Shown piece by piece: positions 47,501-60,460 of a DNA stretch of 64,000 nucleotides. The stretch is from Stomorhina lunata (Eukaryota > Arthropoda > Insecta > Diptera > Rhiniidae): the NCBI GenBank assembly GCA_933228675.1, contig OW121743.1:116816542-116880541 (forward strand), read 5' to 3'. The translations under genes were made by a program, and so were the position numbers. The notes below the pieces were generated by a model. The model saw nothing but the letters and a program-made list of their open reading frames with translations. It had not been told where the DNA came from and did no database searches. How positions within the stretch are numbered: position 1 is the stretch's first letter; every line of letters starts with the position of its first letter.

Positions 47501-48485
47501 GCACTGTTCTTAAAACAGTCATCTTCGACGTTAGCTCGCCCATTAGCTAATCTTTTCAGAACGTTATTCAATGCAGGCGAATTTCCAATGCGTTGAAAGA
47601 TTGCTAATGTAACGCTTTTGTAATCCCGAAAATGATCGGCAATTGGTAATTTACTCGGCACTTTTCAAAGTAATCGAAAGTATGATCAACATCTGGACTA
47701 ATAACCTACTTAACGGCGATGTGGACGTTCACCATTTCGGCGAAAGAAAAGTTATAGCTCTCGATATTTCCAAGGCGTTCGTTAGAGTACGTTATGTTAC
47801 ACTTTTATCAAAAATTATTTCTTTTGGTGCTGGTAATAGCTTCTCTTGATTTATATCAATCATGCTCAGAGATCGCGCTATAAGTGTTGTTATAGAAGGA
47901 ATATCATCCGATGATGTTCAACTTATCTCCTTACTATTTATATCACCTAAATCCAACAGAAAAGTAGTCTATTTTAGAGCTTTTTGACCGAGTACAATAG
48001 AGACCTAAGGTACTTATCGGTGACAGTAGGGAAACTAAATCTATTGGCATATTTGAAATTATGGATATTGTTCTGAAACCCGGCATATTGTTTCTGAAAC
48101 CCGTACATTTCTTCTAATTATGATTTCAAGTTGAATATCTATTTATTCTATCTGTTATCCTTAATTTTATAAATCGTTATATCTCGATTTTTTTGCAGAT
48201 CTCTTAAAGATAACATTCTACGCGCACAACCTTTGGAGAAACAACAAATAATGGCTCAGTGGTTTGATGATTTAATGAGCGGCATTGAAAGAAATGTGTC
48301 CAGTAAAAATAAGGAAAAGTAAGTAAATTTTTAACAAAGAAAAGTTTTTTCTTAAAAGTAACTTTAATTTTCTACTTTTCAACAGATTTACTCATAATTT
48401 ATCATCCTTCCGTCGTGATGTGGTTAATTTGCCGAAAGTATCAAATTATAGCACTGGTTCGTCATTTATCGATGAATTTTCGTAA
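41546..48485 (+). CDS. Ranbp16: Exportin-7 / RanBP16, 18 coding exons
   Basis: Ran-GTP-binding karyopherin of the importin-beta family that exports cargo through the nuclear pore. Coding exons: 41546-41548 (ATG only), 41776-42005, 42067-42232, 43548-43786, 43861-44077, 44153-44251, 44319-44465, 44518-45197, 45264-45408, 45471-45618, 45686-45839, 46206-46611, 46680-46818, 46889-46966, 47037-47098, 47162-47301, 48199-48318 and 48386-48485. Phases join throughout to give 1090 aa, close to the usual exportin-7 length. Diagnostic blocks match metazoan exportin-7, for example [73 protein letters not shown] and [14 protein letters not shown]. Intron 3 has a mariner scrap, intron 11 a 29-bp minisatellite and intron 16 a reverse-transcriptase relic. 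AATAAA hexamers follow the stop at 48502 and 48541. Confidence 0.94.
42330..42470 (+). repeat. Dispersed repeat, second copy
   Basis: Counterpart of 20125-20275, sharing GAGGAGGTTGCG and AACTCGAAAACTGT with drift between. It lies in exportin-7 intron 3. Confidence 0.6.
42840..42960 (+). pseudogene. mariner/Tc1 transposase scrap in exportin-7 intron 3
   Basis: [17 protein letters not shown] resembles the HPPYSPDLAPCDY block at the end of the mariner catalytic domain. Nothing intact surrounds it. Confidence 0.6.
45855..46115. repeat. 29-bp minisatellite in exportin-7 intron 11 (type B)
   Basis: About nine copies of AAATAGTAAAATTTTGAAAA plus TTTCACTAA, in the orientation opposite to the large arrays at 49330-52430. 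It starts 15 bp after the exon 11 donor. Confidence 0.9.
47340..47870 (+). pseudogene. Non-LTR retrotransposon reverse-transcriptase relic
   Basis: Frames read [15 protein letters not shown] (the RT fingers block), then [14 protein letters not shown] and, after a shift, [20 protein letters not shown]. The latter is the RT catalytic A block with its Asp, as in Jockey/R1-type elements. Stops and frameshifts interrupt it. It lies in exportin-7 intron 16. Confidence 0.8.
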
Positions 48486-49320
48486 AAATATATACCTATA
48501 TAATAAAAATCGGTTAAGCAAAACAAACAAACAAACGTTTAATAAAAAACATAGCTCTCTGTTAATTTAGATTTATTACCTTTAATATTTCCCTTTTTAT
48601 TAATTTTATTTTCTTTTCTTAACTAAAGTCGTGGGACCTAACTAACACCCTTCAACCAATTTTTGATTTATCAACGTAAAGAAAACTTTCAAAATTATAT
48701 TAAGTAAATCAAAGAATTTCTATAAATTTATTTTTTTAATAATCATTTAAGTTTAAGATTTATTTTATTTCATTTAATCAGAGAGAGAGAGACATAAATT
48801 ATTGATTGTATTGTATTTTTATTTTATAAATATGTGTTTTTGTTTTAACTTCTATTTCGTCTACTAATTGTTCATTATTATTGTTGTTATTAATTTCAGA
48901 TAATTCGTATCAAATTTATTCGGAAAATAATTATTCGGTTTCGGTGTGATTCTTTACATCTCACGACAAGCATTAATCACTCACTGACTGCTTTATAAAC
49001 TAAACAAAATAAAAAATAAAAACCTTTTGGATAAAGATTTTATAAAACCCAAATTTAATAAAGAGCAAATATTCTACTCAAACCAACAACTGACACGGCG
49101 TTAATGCAAAAAAAAAAGAAGTTTCAAAAGAAAAAAATATTTATATATTTTTTTACTTAAATAAAGTTTAATTTATGTACATAACACATAATTTCATATA
49201 CATATACATAAAATATCAAAAAATGAAAACTTTAGTTAAACCAATTTATTTTACTTATTCAAATAGCTTTTATAGGTAATCTTTTTCAAGCTCTAACAAT
49301 TAGCTTCTCATTGTTAAAAT
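48486..49320. other. Exportin-7 3' flank
   Basis: Contains AATAAA hexamers at 48502 and 48541 and otherwise AT-rich sequence with a GAGAGAGAGA run at 48781. No gene is seen. Confidence 0.5.
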
Positions 49321-49329
49321 TTAAGTAGT

Positions 49330-52300
49330 TTTACTTTTTTTCCCAAAGTTTTACTATTTTCAATTTAAAAAGAAATTATTTTTAACGAAATTTAAAAAAA
49401 AAATGTTCTTTTTCAGAAATTTTATTATTTTTTTCGAAATTTTATTATTTTTAGGGAAATATTCAAAATTTTACTATTTGTGAAATTTTCAAAATTTTAC
49501 TATTTTTAATGAAATTTTTAAAATGTTACTATTCTTAGTGTAATTTTAAAAATTTTACTATTTATAGTAAAATTTTCGAAATTTACTATTTATAGTAAAA
49601 TTTTTGAAATTGTACCATTTTAAGTGAAATTTTCAAAATTTTACTATTTTTAGTGAAATTTGTTAAATTTTACTATTTTTAGTGAAACATTAAAATTTTA
49701 CTTTTTTTAGTGAAATTGTCAAAATTTTATTACTTTTAGTGAAATTTTTAAAATTTAACTATTTTTAGTGAAATTTTTAAAATTTTACTATTTTTAGGGA
49801 AATTTTCAAAATTTTACTATTTCTATTAAAATTTTTAAGTTTTTTTATATATTCGAAATTTTATTATTTTTAGGGAAATATTCAAAATTTTACTATTTGT
49901 GAAATTTTCAAAATTTTACTATTTTTAGTGAAATTTTCAAAATTTTATTATTTTTAGTGAAATTTTCAAAATTTTATTATTTTTACTGAAATTTTCAAAA
50001 TTTTACTATTTGTGAAATTTTCAAAATTTTACTATTTTTAGTGAAATTTTCAAAATTTTACTATTTTTATCGAAATTTTCAAAATTTTACTATTTTTATT
50101 GAAATTTTCAAAATTTGATAATTCGAAATTTTATTATTTTTAGGGAAATATTCAAAATTTTACTATTTGTGAAATTTTCAAAATTTTACTTTTTTTAGTG
50201 AAATTTTCAAAATTTTATTATTTTTAGTGAAATTTTTAAAATTTTATTATTTTTAGTGAAATTTTCAAAACTTTACTATTTTTAGTGAAATTTTCAAAAT
50301 TTTACTATATTTAGTGAAATTTTCAAAATTTTACTGTTTTTATCGAAATTTTCAAAATTTTACTATTTTTAGTGAAATTTTTAAAATTTGATAATTTTTA
50401 GTGAAATATTCAAAATTTTACTATTTTTATAGCCCATTCACATTGAACAATTTTTCAAGTTTTCGAGCATGAAAACTAACACGAAAACTTACCCGTTCAC
50501 ATTTAGATTTTTTGACTTTTAAGACGTTTTCGTCGCAATGTCTTTCAGTAACACTTCTTCCAAAAACAATATTCACTACTTTTTTAATGTTTATCCATAT
50601 TCTACATAAAACTTATAAAGTATTTTAACTTTTTTTGAGCATTTTAGAATAATATTCCAAATTTTTAAATATTTTAATTTGTCATATTTTGTATTTCTTT
50701 TTATCTTCCATTCTCATTGCTGCAAAAAAGTGTATAACTCAGGTTTGTATTTGAATTTAAAGAGTTTTGAATTGAGTTTTCAATGAAAACTCACACATAG
50801 TTTTCAAGTTTGTTTTGGTTCGAAAACTACTTAAATGAGTTTTCGAGCTTAATGTGAATGAGCTATTAGTGAAATTTTCAAAATTTTACTATTTTTAGTT
50901 AAATTTTTAAAATATTTTTAACGAAATTTTAAAAAATTCCCTTTTTCTGAAAAATTTAAAAAAAATCCTTTTTCAGAGAAATTCTAAAAATTTTATTTTT
51001 TTCAGTGAAATTTTAAAAATTTTAATTTTTCAGTGATATTTTATTTTTTTTAGTGAAATTTTTAATATTTTCACTTACTATTTTTAGTGATATTTTTAAA
51101 ATTTTACGATTTTTAATGAAATTTTCAAAATTTTACTATTATTAGTGAAATTTTTGAAAATTTTACTATTTTTAGTGAAATTTTCAAAATTTTACTATTT
51201 TTAATGAAGATTTCAAAACTTTACTATTAATTTGAAAAAGTTTACTATTAATTTAAAATTTTCAAAATTTCATTATTTTTAGTGAAATTTTCAAAATTTT
51301 ACTATTTTTAGTGAAATTAGTTAAATTTTTCTATTTTTAGTGAAATTTTCAAAATTTTACTTTTTTTAGTGAAATTATCAAAATTTTACTATTTTTAGTG
51401 AAATTTTCAAAATTTTACTATTTTTAGTGTAATTTTTAAAATTTTACTATTTTTAGGGAAATTTTCAAAATTTTACTATTTTAAGGGAAATTTTCAAAAT
51501 TTTACAATTTTTAGTGAAATTTTTAAAAGTTTTCTATTTTTAGGGAAATTTTCAAAATTTAACTATTTTTAGTTAAATTTTCAAAATTTTATTATTTTTA
51601 GTAAAATTTTGAAAATATTACTATTTTTAGTGAAATATTCAAAATTTTACTATTTTTAGTGAAATTTCCAAAATTTTACTATTTTAAGCGAAATTTTCAA
51701 AATTTTTGTATTTGTAGTGAAATTTTCAAAATTTTTGTATTTGTAGTCAAATATTCAAAATTTTTGTATTTTTAGTGAAATTTTCAAAATTTCACTATTT
51801 TGAATTAAATTTTCAAAATTTTACTATTTTTAGTGAGATTTTTAAAATTTTACTAATTTTAGTGCAATTTTCATTCTGTACTATTTTTAGTGAAATTTTC
51901 AATTTTTAACTATTTTTAGTGAAATTTTCAAAATTTTACTTTATTTAGTGAAATTTTCAAAATTTTACTTTATTTATTAAAATTTTCAAAATTTTACCAT
52001 TTTTAGTGAAATTTTTTAAATTTTACTATTTTTAGTAAAATTTTCAAAATTTTACTATTTTTAGTGAAATTTTCAAAATTTTACTATTTTTAGTGAAATT
52101 TTCAAAATTTTACTATTTTTAGTGAAATTTTCAAAATTTTACTATTTTTAGTGAAATTTTCAAAATTTTACTATTTTTAGTGAAATTTTCAAAATTTTAC
52201 TATTTTTAGTGAAATTTTCAAAATTTTACTATTTTTAGTGAAATTTTCAAAATTTTACTATTTTTAGTGAAATTTTCAAAATTTTATTATTTTTAGTGAA

Positions 52301-52430
52301 ATTTTCAAAATTTTACTATTTTTAGTGAAATTTTAAAAATTTTTCTATTTTTAGTGAAATTTTCAAAATTCACTATTTTTAATTTTAATAAAAATTACTA
52401 GTTTTAATGAAATTTTACTAAAATTTTATC
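49330..52430. repeat. Large 29-bp minisatellite field (type B)
   Basis: TACTATTTTTAGTGAAATTT plus TCAAAATTT repeats for about 3 kb, interrupted by the MITE at 50430-50865. Units at 52020-52330 are almost identical, whereas the edges have drifted, suggesting recent expansion at the downstream end. Confidence 0.93.
50430..50865. mobile_element. Tourist-like MITE inside the type-B array
   Basis: Ends TAGCCCATTCACATT and AATGTGAATGAGCTA are inverted. TTA flanks both sides (50427-50429 and 50866-50868), and the minisatellite unit resumes in register (CTATTTTTA then GTGAAATT). Inner GAAAACTTG-type motifs recur near both ends. Length 436 bp, no gene. Confidence 0.85.
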
Positions 52431-52439
52431 ATTAAAAAA

Positions 52440-53389
52440 AATTTTGTTGTATCTAATATCTTACAGTTTTTATTAAGTTTTTTCCTTCTCCTGTAAGGTA
52501 ACAAAAAATCGATTTAGGCCTTTTTTATATTAAGCCATCGATGTGTAAAAACTTAGAATGTTTACTTCAGTCAAAAAGATTTTTGTTAAGACATTAATAA
52601 TTCTAACAAATTGTATCTACAACATTGGTTTCAACAAAATTTGATTGCAGTGTAGAACAGGAATCATGAAATACTGAGTTTACATGATATAAAACCTATG
52701 TTTATCATGTTAGGACGAACATAGAAGAACATACTATATTATGAGCAGAGTAGCAGAACTAATTAAAATTGCAAACCCTATCATTCATCTACATTAGACA
52801 TGGAAATTAGACGTAACATTTATCATGTTACTTTAATGTGATTTGCGTGATTTGTCTGCATTTTACACTAAAATGCATGTTAGTGGTAATGTTATTGCTA
52901 TTTTAATGTGAATACAACTCTAAATTTTTTCGATAAAGAGAAGAACAATTATTCGTGTTGCCATATTATTAATACAATGATGCCAACTTACGGAATGAAT
53001 TTCTATGAAAAGTTTCGTTAAAAAGATTATAGGTGTTGGCCAATCTGTCAAATAATAAAAGTTTCGCTTATTGTACGTCCGCGGAGTGTGTGTAATAGAA
53101 GAATTTGTTAGCAAAAAATATTTTTTAGCTTGTAATAAACAATAGTTTACAATAAATATTAATAAATAACATAATAATATTAACAAATAAAACAATTAGC
53201 ACAATTTTGCACAAAACGTAAGTGTGAAAAGTGTAAAATATACCAAGAAAAAGGTGTGAAAATTTAATATGAAGTCAAGAAAATCATACATATAGATATG
53301 AAAAAAAAATTTACTGCATATGAAAAATACTCTACTTCTGAGAATTTTAGAGAACATATAAAAAAAAAATAAAGAAAAAAGAAGAGTAC
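52440..53389. other. Intergenic, nothing recognised
   Basis: Non-repetitive AT-rich sequence without a convincing frame or RNA gene. Confidence 0.45.
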
Positions 53390-55559
53390 TAAATTGATTT
53401 TCTATTGTAAACTGACAAGTCGTTCGTTCGTTGTTATCTCGTTCTCTCAATTTGGTGTCTCGGCTTAAATAAGTGTGTGTAACTGTGACAGCAGTATATG
53501 AATATTTCGTTGAATTTTTGTACTGCATGTCTCTCTTTCTTTCTCTCTTTCGTTCGTTTCGTTGTGTTTTAACATATATTTTCGTTATATTATTAATCAA
53601 AACGATTTCCCCCCTTTGGTGGTGCAAATTGCAATTTTGGTGTACCAAAAAACCAAAAGTGAAGAAAATCGAAGTCAGTGAAAATAAATTTTTGTAAATT
53701 AATTCGCGTTTATTTTTAATAAAAAAATTATAAAAAAATCCAAAAACCTATATCTAGTTTGTAGCGGTGAAAATGTAATAAGTTTTATGTGTTTATTATA
53801 AAAATTTGCAACTTATTGCTTGTAAAAATCCATTCGGAAAAAGTAATGGAAAAATTGAAGTGAAAAATTCTCACCCCTTAAAAAAATATAAAAATACGAT
53901 CGAACTCGAACGGAATTGTAGAACAGTTGAAAAAAAAATATGTAAAAAGAGGCAGGCATTAGAAAAAAGTGTATCAGTGTTGCCACAAGAATGCCATTAA
54001 ACAATTACACATTGTAAATTTTAAAGAAAATATCAAGAGATACAATTTCAGATCAATTTTAAAAGAACTGTATATCACCCATGGTTTTCTCTGTAGACTC
54101 TACAGTGTAGATTTTATTTAAAAGCTCTTTTTTAGACCAGATTTTGGTTTTGCAATTATAGACAATTAAAACTCTAGAAGTATAAAACAATAACTTATTG
54201 GCCGATTTAAAAAATAATTTATATCTTGTGGAAGTGTCGGTCTTATACAGTTGTAAAAATTAATTTGAACTTGGGGGAAATACAAAGCTCAATTCATTTC
54301 AACTTTACTTTCAAATTGATTTAAAGTAGTTAATCATATTTCAAACCATACACTTAGGGTTAAATAAAAAGAATATACAGATCGAATAGCTACTATTTAC
54401 CTATTAGCTTTAAATACAAGAAGAAATAATTTTTATATTTAGCTAAATATATTTTTATAGAAAAAAATATTTAGGGTATTCACAGTCTCTATCCAAGTTT
54501 TATTTATATATAAAATAGATGTCATTAATAGGAAACCATTAAATAAATCGTTAATAAGCCTGTAAAACCCCTTTAAAAATAATAAAATTCTTCTATAAAA
54601 TTCAGAATATATAACATTTGAAATATAAGAGACTATTTGAATTAATTATAGTTTTGAATAATGTTGATTTCTAAGGGCTCACAATTCAATAAAACATAAC
54701 ACAAGTCTGATTTAAAGGTTAACAAATATTTTCAATAAATTTTTTAAATTAAATGTTACATAAGAAGTGTTCTACACCATAACTTTTTTCTTAGATTTTT
54801 TGTATGATTTTGTATCATGTTTTTTTTACAAAATTTAAAAAAAAATCACAAATTAAAAATCTTTGAAAAAGTTAGGGAAAAAATTATATATGACTGTCAT
54901 ACAATACCTTCTTGACGAAAAGAGGATTTATTGTGTAAATTCAAAATCATAAAAAAACTTTTTTTTTTAAAGAAATAATATAGATTTGAATATAGTTTTT
55001 CTATAAAATGAATGAAATATTTAAACTTTGTATTCAAAATTTTTGTAAAAGAAGAAATTTTCTTTATATTTTTAAATTATGCTTTCATCGTATTTAATAA
55101 AATATTGGCATACACATTTAATACATTATTTAAAAATGGGCACATCCTTTACGAAGAACAATTTCAGTGGGTTGATTTTTTTTATGTGTAATTAGTAGGG
55201 AAAGTAAAAATGTGGCAGCACTGATAAAAAAAAAATGAAAAAAGAATAATATACATATACATACATACACTTAAATAGGCAAAGTAAAGAGCACCACACA
55301 AAATACAAGTGTTGATGAAGAAGAAGTGAAGAGGACGTCAAACGACGACGACGACGAACGAAGAAAAAGGGAGAAACATTTATACATCAAGCAGCAGTTT
55401 TTATTTTTTCAACAGGAGAATAACGAAAAAAAGAGGAGAACTCCCAGGCAATTAGAAAAAAAGTAAAATTTATCATCATTGGACTTGGGGAAAAGGCTCG
55501 ATTTTGGATGGAAATTAAACTTTAGGAACACGGCCATAAGTAAAATATAACAATTTTAG
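53390..55559 (+). promoter_or_regulatory. Probable Gbeta13F 5' region and non-coding exon
   Basis: A CT-rich run of TCTCTCTTTCTTTC type and repeated CGTTCGTTCG near 53420-53560 look like fly promoter sequence with GAGA-type elements on the other strand. A donor at 55560 (AG then GTAAGTGTT), preceded by GAC and AAG runs at 55330-55450, is a good candidate 5'UTR exon end for Gbeta13F. The acceptor is not resolved between 55700 and 56040. No coding potential is convincing here. This is inference from composition and one splice signal. Confidence 0.35.
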
Positions 55560-56045
55560 GTAAGTGTTAAAATACTCCATTAAAAAGTTTGGTTGATATA
55601 AAATTTTTTTATAACTAACACCGCACCTTTTCATTTCTTTTTTTTTTTGTACTCATTTACCACCCCCTCCTCGTACTCGACTTCATCGTCGTCATATATA
55701 CAATACGATACAATACAAAATATATGAACATCATCTCAATCTCACAAAAAAAAAAAAAAAAATTGCGGCCTTCTTCCAACCAACCAACCAACCACCACCT
55801 TTAAAGATATAGAGATTTTCACCATCATCATATAAAAAACCGAAGAATAAGAACAGAAGTAGCAGCAGTAGTAGTAGTAGAGTAAAAAAATAAAATACAA
55901 TTGGAAAAACAAAAAAAAAAAGTAATAAGAATAGAAAAAACAGCAACAGCCACTACTCTTTTTTATACAAATAATAAAAAAAATATATATAATAATTCTA
56001 TCACATAAAACCAAAAAGAAATATTTGTAAAAAACCGACACAAAG

Positions 56046-57068
56046 ATGAACGAGTTGGATAGTTTGAGACAAGAAGCCGAAACCCTTAAGAATGCCATAC
56101 GCGATGCCCGTAAAGCGGCCTGCGACACAAGTCTTGTCCAGGCGGCAGCGTCATTGGAGCCCATCGGGCGTATACAGATGCGTACGAGACGCACACTTAG
56201 AGGCCATTTGGCGAAAATCTATGCCATGCACTGGGGCAACGATTCGCGGAATTTAGTATCAGCTTCTCAGGATGGTAAACTGATTGTTTGGGATTCGCAC
56301 ACCACCAACAAGGTCCATGCCATACCACTGCGTTCGTCGTGGGTGATGACGTGCGCGTATGCGCCCTCCGGCAGTTATGTCGCCTGCGGCGGTCTTGACA
56401 ACATGTGTTCAATTTACAACCTGAAAACGCGCGAGGGCAATGTACGAGTCTCTCGTGAACTGCCCGGTCATGGTGGCTATTTGTCATGCTGCCGTTTTCT
56501 GGACGACAATCAAATCGTCACCAGTTCCGGCGACATGACATGCGGTTTGTGGGACATTGAAACCGGCCAACAGGTAACAGCATTTCTGGGACATACCGGC
56601 GATGTAATGGCTCTATCGCTGGCGCCCGGCTGCCACACATTCGTGTCGGGCGCTTGCGATGCATCCGCAAAACTATGGGACATACGAGAAGGTGTCTGCA
56701 AACAGACCTTCCCTGGCCACGAGTCTGACATCAACGCCGTAACATTCTTCCCCAACGGTCAGGCATTCGCCACAGGCTCAGACGATGCCACCTGTCGTTT
56801 GTTCGACATACGCGCCGATCAAGAGCTCGCCATGTACTCGCACGACAACATAATCTGCGGCATTACATCGGTGGCATTTTCAAAGAGTGGTCGTTTGCTG
56901 TTAGCTGGTTACGATGACTTCAACTGCAATGTCTGGGACACAATGAAGGCCGAACGTTCGGGCATACTCGCTGGCCACGATAATCGTGTCTCCTGTCTGG
57001 GTGTCACCGAAAATGGTATGGCAGTAGCAACGGGTTCATGGGATTCGTTCTTGCGTGTATGGAACTAA
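56046..57068 (+). CDS. Gbeta13F: G protein beta subunit, Gbeta13F type
   Basis: Heterotrimeric G-protein beta subunit, a seven-bladed WD40 propeller that pairs with G-gamma and sequesters G-alpha at the plasma membrane. One open frame of 340 aa, the canonical length, starts [18 protein letters not shown] (the N-terminal coiled coil that binds gamma) and ends [12 protein letters not shown]-type repeat ends such as [31 protein letters not shown] and CNVWDTMK are visible. It is the general Gbeta rather than the eye-specific Gbeta76C. No intron interrupts the CDS, but a non-coding exon ending at 55559 (AG then GTAAGTG) lies upstream. Its base composition is clearly more GC-rich than everything around it. 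Start context is CACAAAGATG. Confidence 0.97.
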   Translation: MNELDSLRQEAETLKNAIRDARKAACDTSLVQAAASLEPIGRIQMRTRRTLRGHLAKIYAMHWGNDSRNLVSASQDGKLIVWDSHTTNKVHAIPLRSSWVMTCAYAPSGSYVACGGLDNMCSIYNLKTREGNVRVSRELPGHGGYLSCCRFLDDNQIVTSSGDMTCGLWDIETGQQVTAFLGHTGDVMALSLAPGCHTFVSGACDASAKLWDIREGVCKQTFPGHESDINAVTFFPNGQAFATGSDDATCRLFDIRADQELAMYSHDNIICGITSVAFSKSGRLLLAGYDDFNCNVWDTMKAERSGILAGHDNRVSCLGVTENGMAVATGSWDSFLRVWN

Positions 57069-59100
57069 ATACCAACTTAAAATTTAAGTAATACAGCAAC
57101 AACAAATACAACATAAACACACACACACAAAAACACAAACAACAGCCTACAACAAAAATTAAAAAAAAACCTATTTACTACTACATATAGTTTAAACAAA
57201 CGTACATCTAAAAATTTAAATTAAATAACGCCGTGGTCACTCTACAATACAGCAACAACAAACAAGAAGTCAGGTTTGAGGATTTTTCGAAAGGGACATG
57301 CAACCAAACAAACAACAATATAACATTACATACTATATTATATATACTTATGTATTTCTATATAAAACATAGATTCTTATTTTTTATTTTTTAATATAAA
57401 CACTAGTCTTTAAGTTTTGAGTATTTCTTGTAAAACAAACAACCAACCAAACATAAACAAGCAACAATTCTCTAATAAGCTTAAAGTAATAACAACAACA
57501 AAAAAACAAAACTTTTATTCTTTTACTTAAGAAAAAACCAAAACACAAATTAAAATAATTAAAATAAAGAAAACATTTTTTTTCCTAATTTTATAATGGA
57601 AATTTTTACGTACAATTTTGCACAAATCTTATTAAAAAACCAAACTTATATGAATGATGATAAACTAAAAAAACCTATCATAAGAAATACTCAATATCTT
57701 GTTTTATTATTAAAATCAAAAATTAGATGATTGTTTTTTTTCTGTTTTTATTTTATTTAATATATTTTTAACATTTATTTCTCACTTAAGTGTAAGCTTG
57801 AAAATTAAAATGTAATAAGGAGAAATTACATTATAAGTTTTTTTGTTTGTTTATGGACCACCAGCCACAACACACACACAGTATTTCCTAATTAAATATT
57901 TACATATATAAAACACTATTTAAAATAAAAAAAAACAAAAAAAAAACTAAATAATTCCATGGTATATTTATTAATTCAAGGAAGAAGTGTTTGTGGGGTT
58001 ATAAACGATGATTGTGGTTTGTTGTCTTTGGTCTCGGATATCAAGAAACTAATCTGCTGGCTCCGTTATATGACGAATGCATTCGATTACTCGACTTTAG
58101 CTTTTTTTCCATTTGTATGTATTTTTAACAGTTTCCTGGCTACGTTTTTTTGAAATAATTTCTTATCACAACTTCATAGTTTATTTATAATAAACGTGAA
58201 AAGGGAGTTATTTAATAGGAATATTTTTTGAATTGATGCAAACTGTAAAATTCAAATATTCTAGATTCGTTGCATTTAAAAATCGGTGTAGATAATGAAA
58301 AATCTTCATTTGCTTTCTTATTGCATTTAAAATTTTGAATTACATTTAAGATTTTTTGTACTTGGACGGACAACAGTTGTAATTAATTTACTTGTGCATG
58401 GCTGGCTTTAAACTCCTGAAAACAACAAAAAAACTTGTGTCAACAAAAATCTCAACTCCTTAATACGCCCATAATATTTTTTTCTCGCTTAAATAACAAA
58501 AGGAAAATTTTATTGTATGTACTATGAAAATCCCAATAAATTATTAAAACTAGCTTACAACAAACAGCGTCCTTTTTCTAAACATTAACGAGATATCAAC
58601 GCATAAGATTTGTATCCTCAAGCTAAGCGCTTTACAAACACACACAATCACACAAAACATAATAACATTTATTAAAATATAAAAGTTTATTTTATTTTTT
58701 CTTTTTTTAAAAACGTAACAAAAAATATAAAATAACACGCGCAATTTACACGCACATGAGTTTACACCATAATAACAACAATAACATCATACGAGTTTCT
58801 TATCTACAACAATATATGCAACAACTTTTTTGCAAACTTTTCCAAATTGAAGAAATGTCTCGATAACTTTAATATGTGCTTTGCTTGGGAACAGGACTAT
58901 TGGTAAATTTAGGATCTAAGCTCAAATGGGTTTTGTGCTTCTTTTTTAAGTTTCCAATTACATAGTAGTTGTTATTTCAAATTATATTTTAGAGTAATTG
59001 AATTGTCTCAACGTCTGTCAATTGTTATCTCGAGTAGATTTATTTCCACATTAAGCTTCTTCTTCTTCTTAACTCAAACTGAAATTTTAGAAATATGGAA
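57069..59100. other. Gbeta13F 3' flank
   Basis: Probable 3'UTR with CAACAACAA and ACACACAC runs at 57090-57145. No further gene is supported; short frames such as 57959-58153 lack features. Confidence 0.5.
57563..57568 (+). terminator. Candidate poly(A) signal, Gbeta13F
   Basis: AATAAA about 495 bp after the stop. Other AT-rich hexamers occur farther on, so the true site is uncertain. Confidence 0.35.
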
Positions 59101-59109
59101 ACTAAAATT

Positions 59110-60460
59110 TGACTGAAATTACAATTTAGTATTTATAGCCATTCGGAAATGGAATGAATTTGCTTCTAACGATTCTTTTTTTTTCAATATTTGAACAATT
59201 TCTTCAATTAATCAGTTTGAAACAAAGATAGATTTACTGATTTTAATTGAAAAATCATGTTTCGAAAACCATTCCGATCGTAACTCATCTAATGCATGGT
59301 TTCAATTCCAAACGGAATTTGTTTAAATTGTTCCAAAATGGAATTTTGTTATAAATTCAATCAATTTCGTATTTTGTTTCTATAGAAAAAGTAAAACGAA
59401 GTTTTTTTTTTCGTAATAAAACCACTTTCTACATAGTTTTAAAGTGGAATTGACTCTGTTGTTTTTCTTTAAAATATTGAAATTTGAACAATTTCTTTAA
59501 TTAATAAAGTGTTATTTGTTGAAACAAGTATAGAGTTACAGATTTTAATTGAAAAATAGTTTTGTGTAATGTTTTAGAGATTTTTTTTCGAAATCTATAG
59601 AACCGGAGTTTAACTACGGAATGGTTTCAATTCCGAACGGAATTTGTGACATGCTTGTAAATTAAATTGAATTTTTTTTTGAAGTTAAGACCAAAGTGAA
59701 ATAAATTTCATATTTATCTTCTACAGAAAAACTTAAAACGAAATAATTATGCGGAATGAAATGATTTTTTTTAACCAAAGACTTAGCCCACAATTTTCAG
59801 GAAAAACAAAAAACATTATATAAAGTGAAAACGATTCCATATAAAAAATCGCAATTTTTTTAGGAAGTAACAAAAATTGAAGTCCTTGATATTGAATACT
59901 GTTTGCTCTATTTCAAATAATGTAACTCAATTCCGTTCTGAAGTGGAATAAATTTCGTACCTTTGGAATAAACCACTTTCTATTTTCAAAGTGTAGTTGA
60001 ATTTCTATGTTCTTTATTTATTCAATACTTGAATAATATCTTCAATTATTCAGTGTGATTTTAATTAAATAAATCGTGTTTTGTAATGTTTTAGAGCATT
60101 TACAATTTTTTGCAATCTATAATAGAACGTAAAACCATTTCGATCGGAATTTAACTACGGAATGGCTTCAATTCCGATTAGAATTTGTGATATGGCTGAA
60201 TGTTTTATGATATTAAGGGTAAAGGGATTTCAGGTATTTGAACAATTTCTTCAATTGAACAGTTTAATTTGTTGATACAAAGATTTAGTAACTGATTCCA
60301 ATAAAAAAAAAGTATGTTTCAGATTCGTCTAAAATTTTCGGTGTCTGTGAAAGCTTAAAATATTCCGATCGGAATGTAACTACGGAATTAAAACCATAAC
60401 GATTGGAATGTGTCCCATAATTTCAAAAATTCAATTTTAAATGCTAAAGTTTTAGAGACT
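59110..60460. repeat. Diverged ~280-bp repeats with ATTCCGATCGGAAT motifs
   Basis: TATTTGAACAATTTCTTCAA recurs in altered form near 59190, 59475, 60030 and 60232. Each is followed by TTGATTTTAATTGAAAAAT-like sequence and then GGAAT/ATTCC motifs, including ATTCCGATCGGAAT near 60361. The spacing of roughly 280 or a multiple suggests an old tandem array with losses. Confidence 0.6.

Noticed and set aside
53196..53648. 150-codon minus-strand frame upstream of Gbeta13F
   Set aside because: It is a low-complexity Phe/Tyr/Ser product of AT-rich promoter or UTR sequence, and no domain is recognisable.
55742..56194. 150-codon minus-strand frame overlapping the start of Gbeta13F
   Set aside because: It is the antisense of the Gbeta13F CDS and of CT/AG-rich 5'UTR, with no family features.
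56197..56755. Antisense frames inside Gbeta13F
   Set aside because: They are shadows of a GC-rich conserved coding exon.
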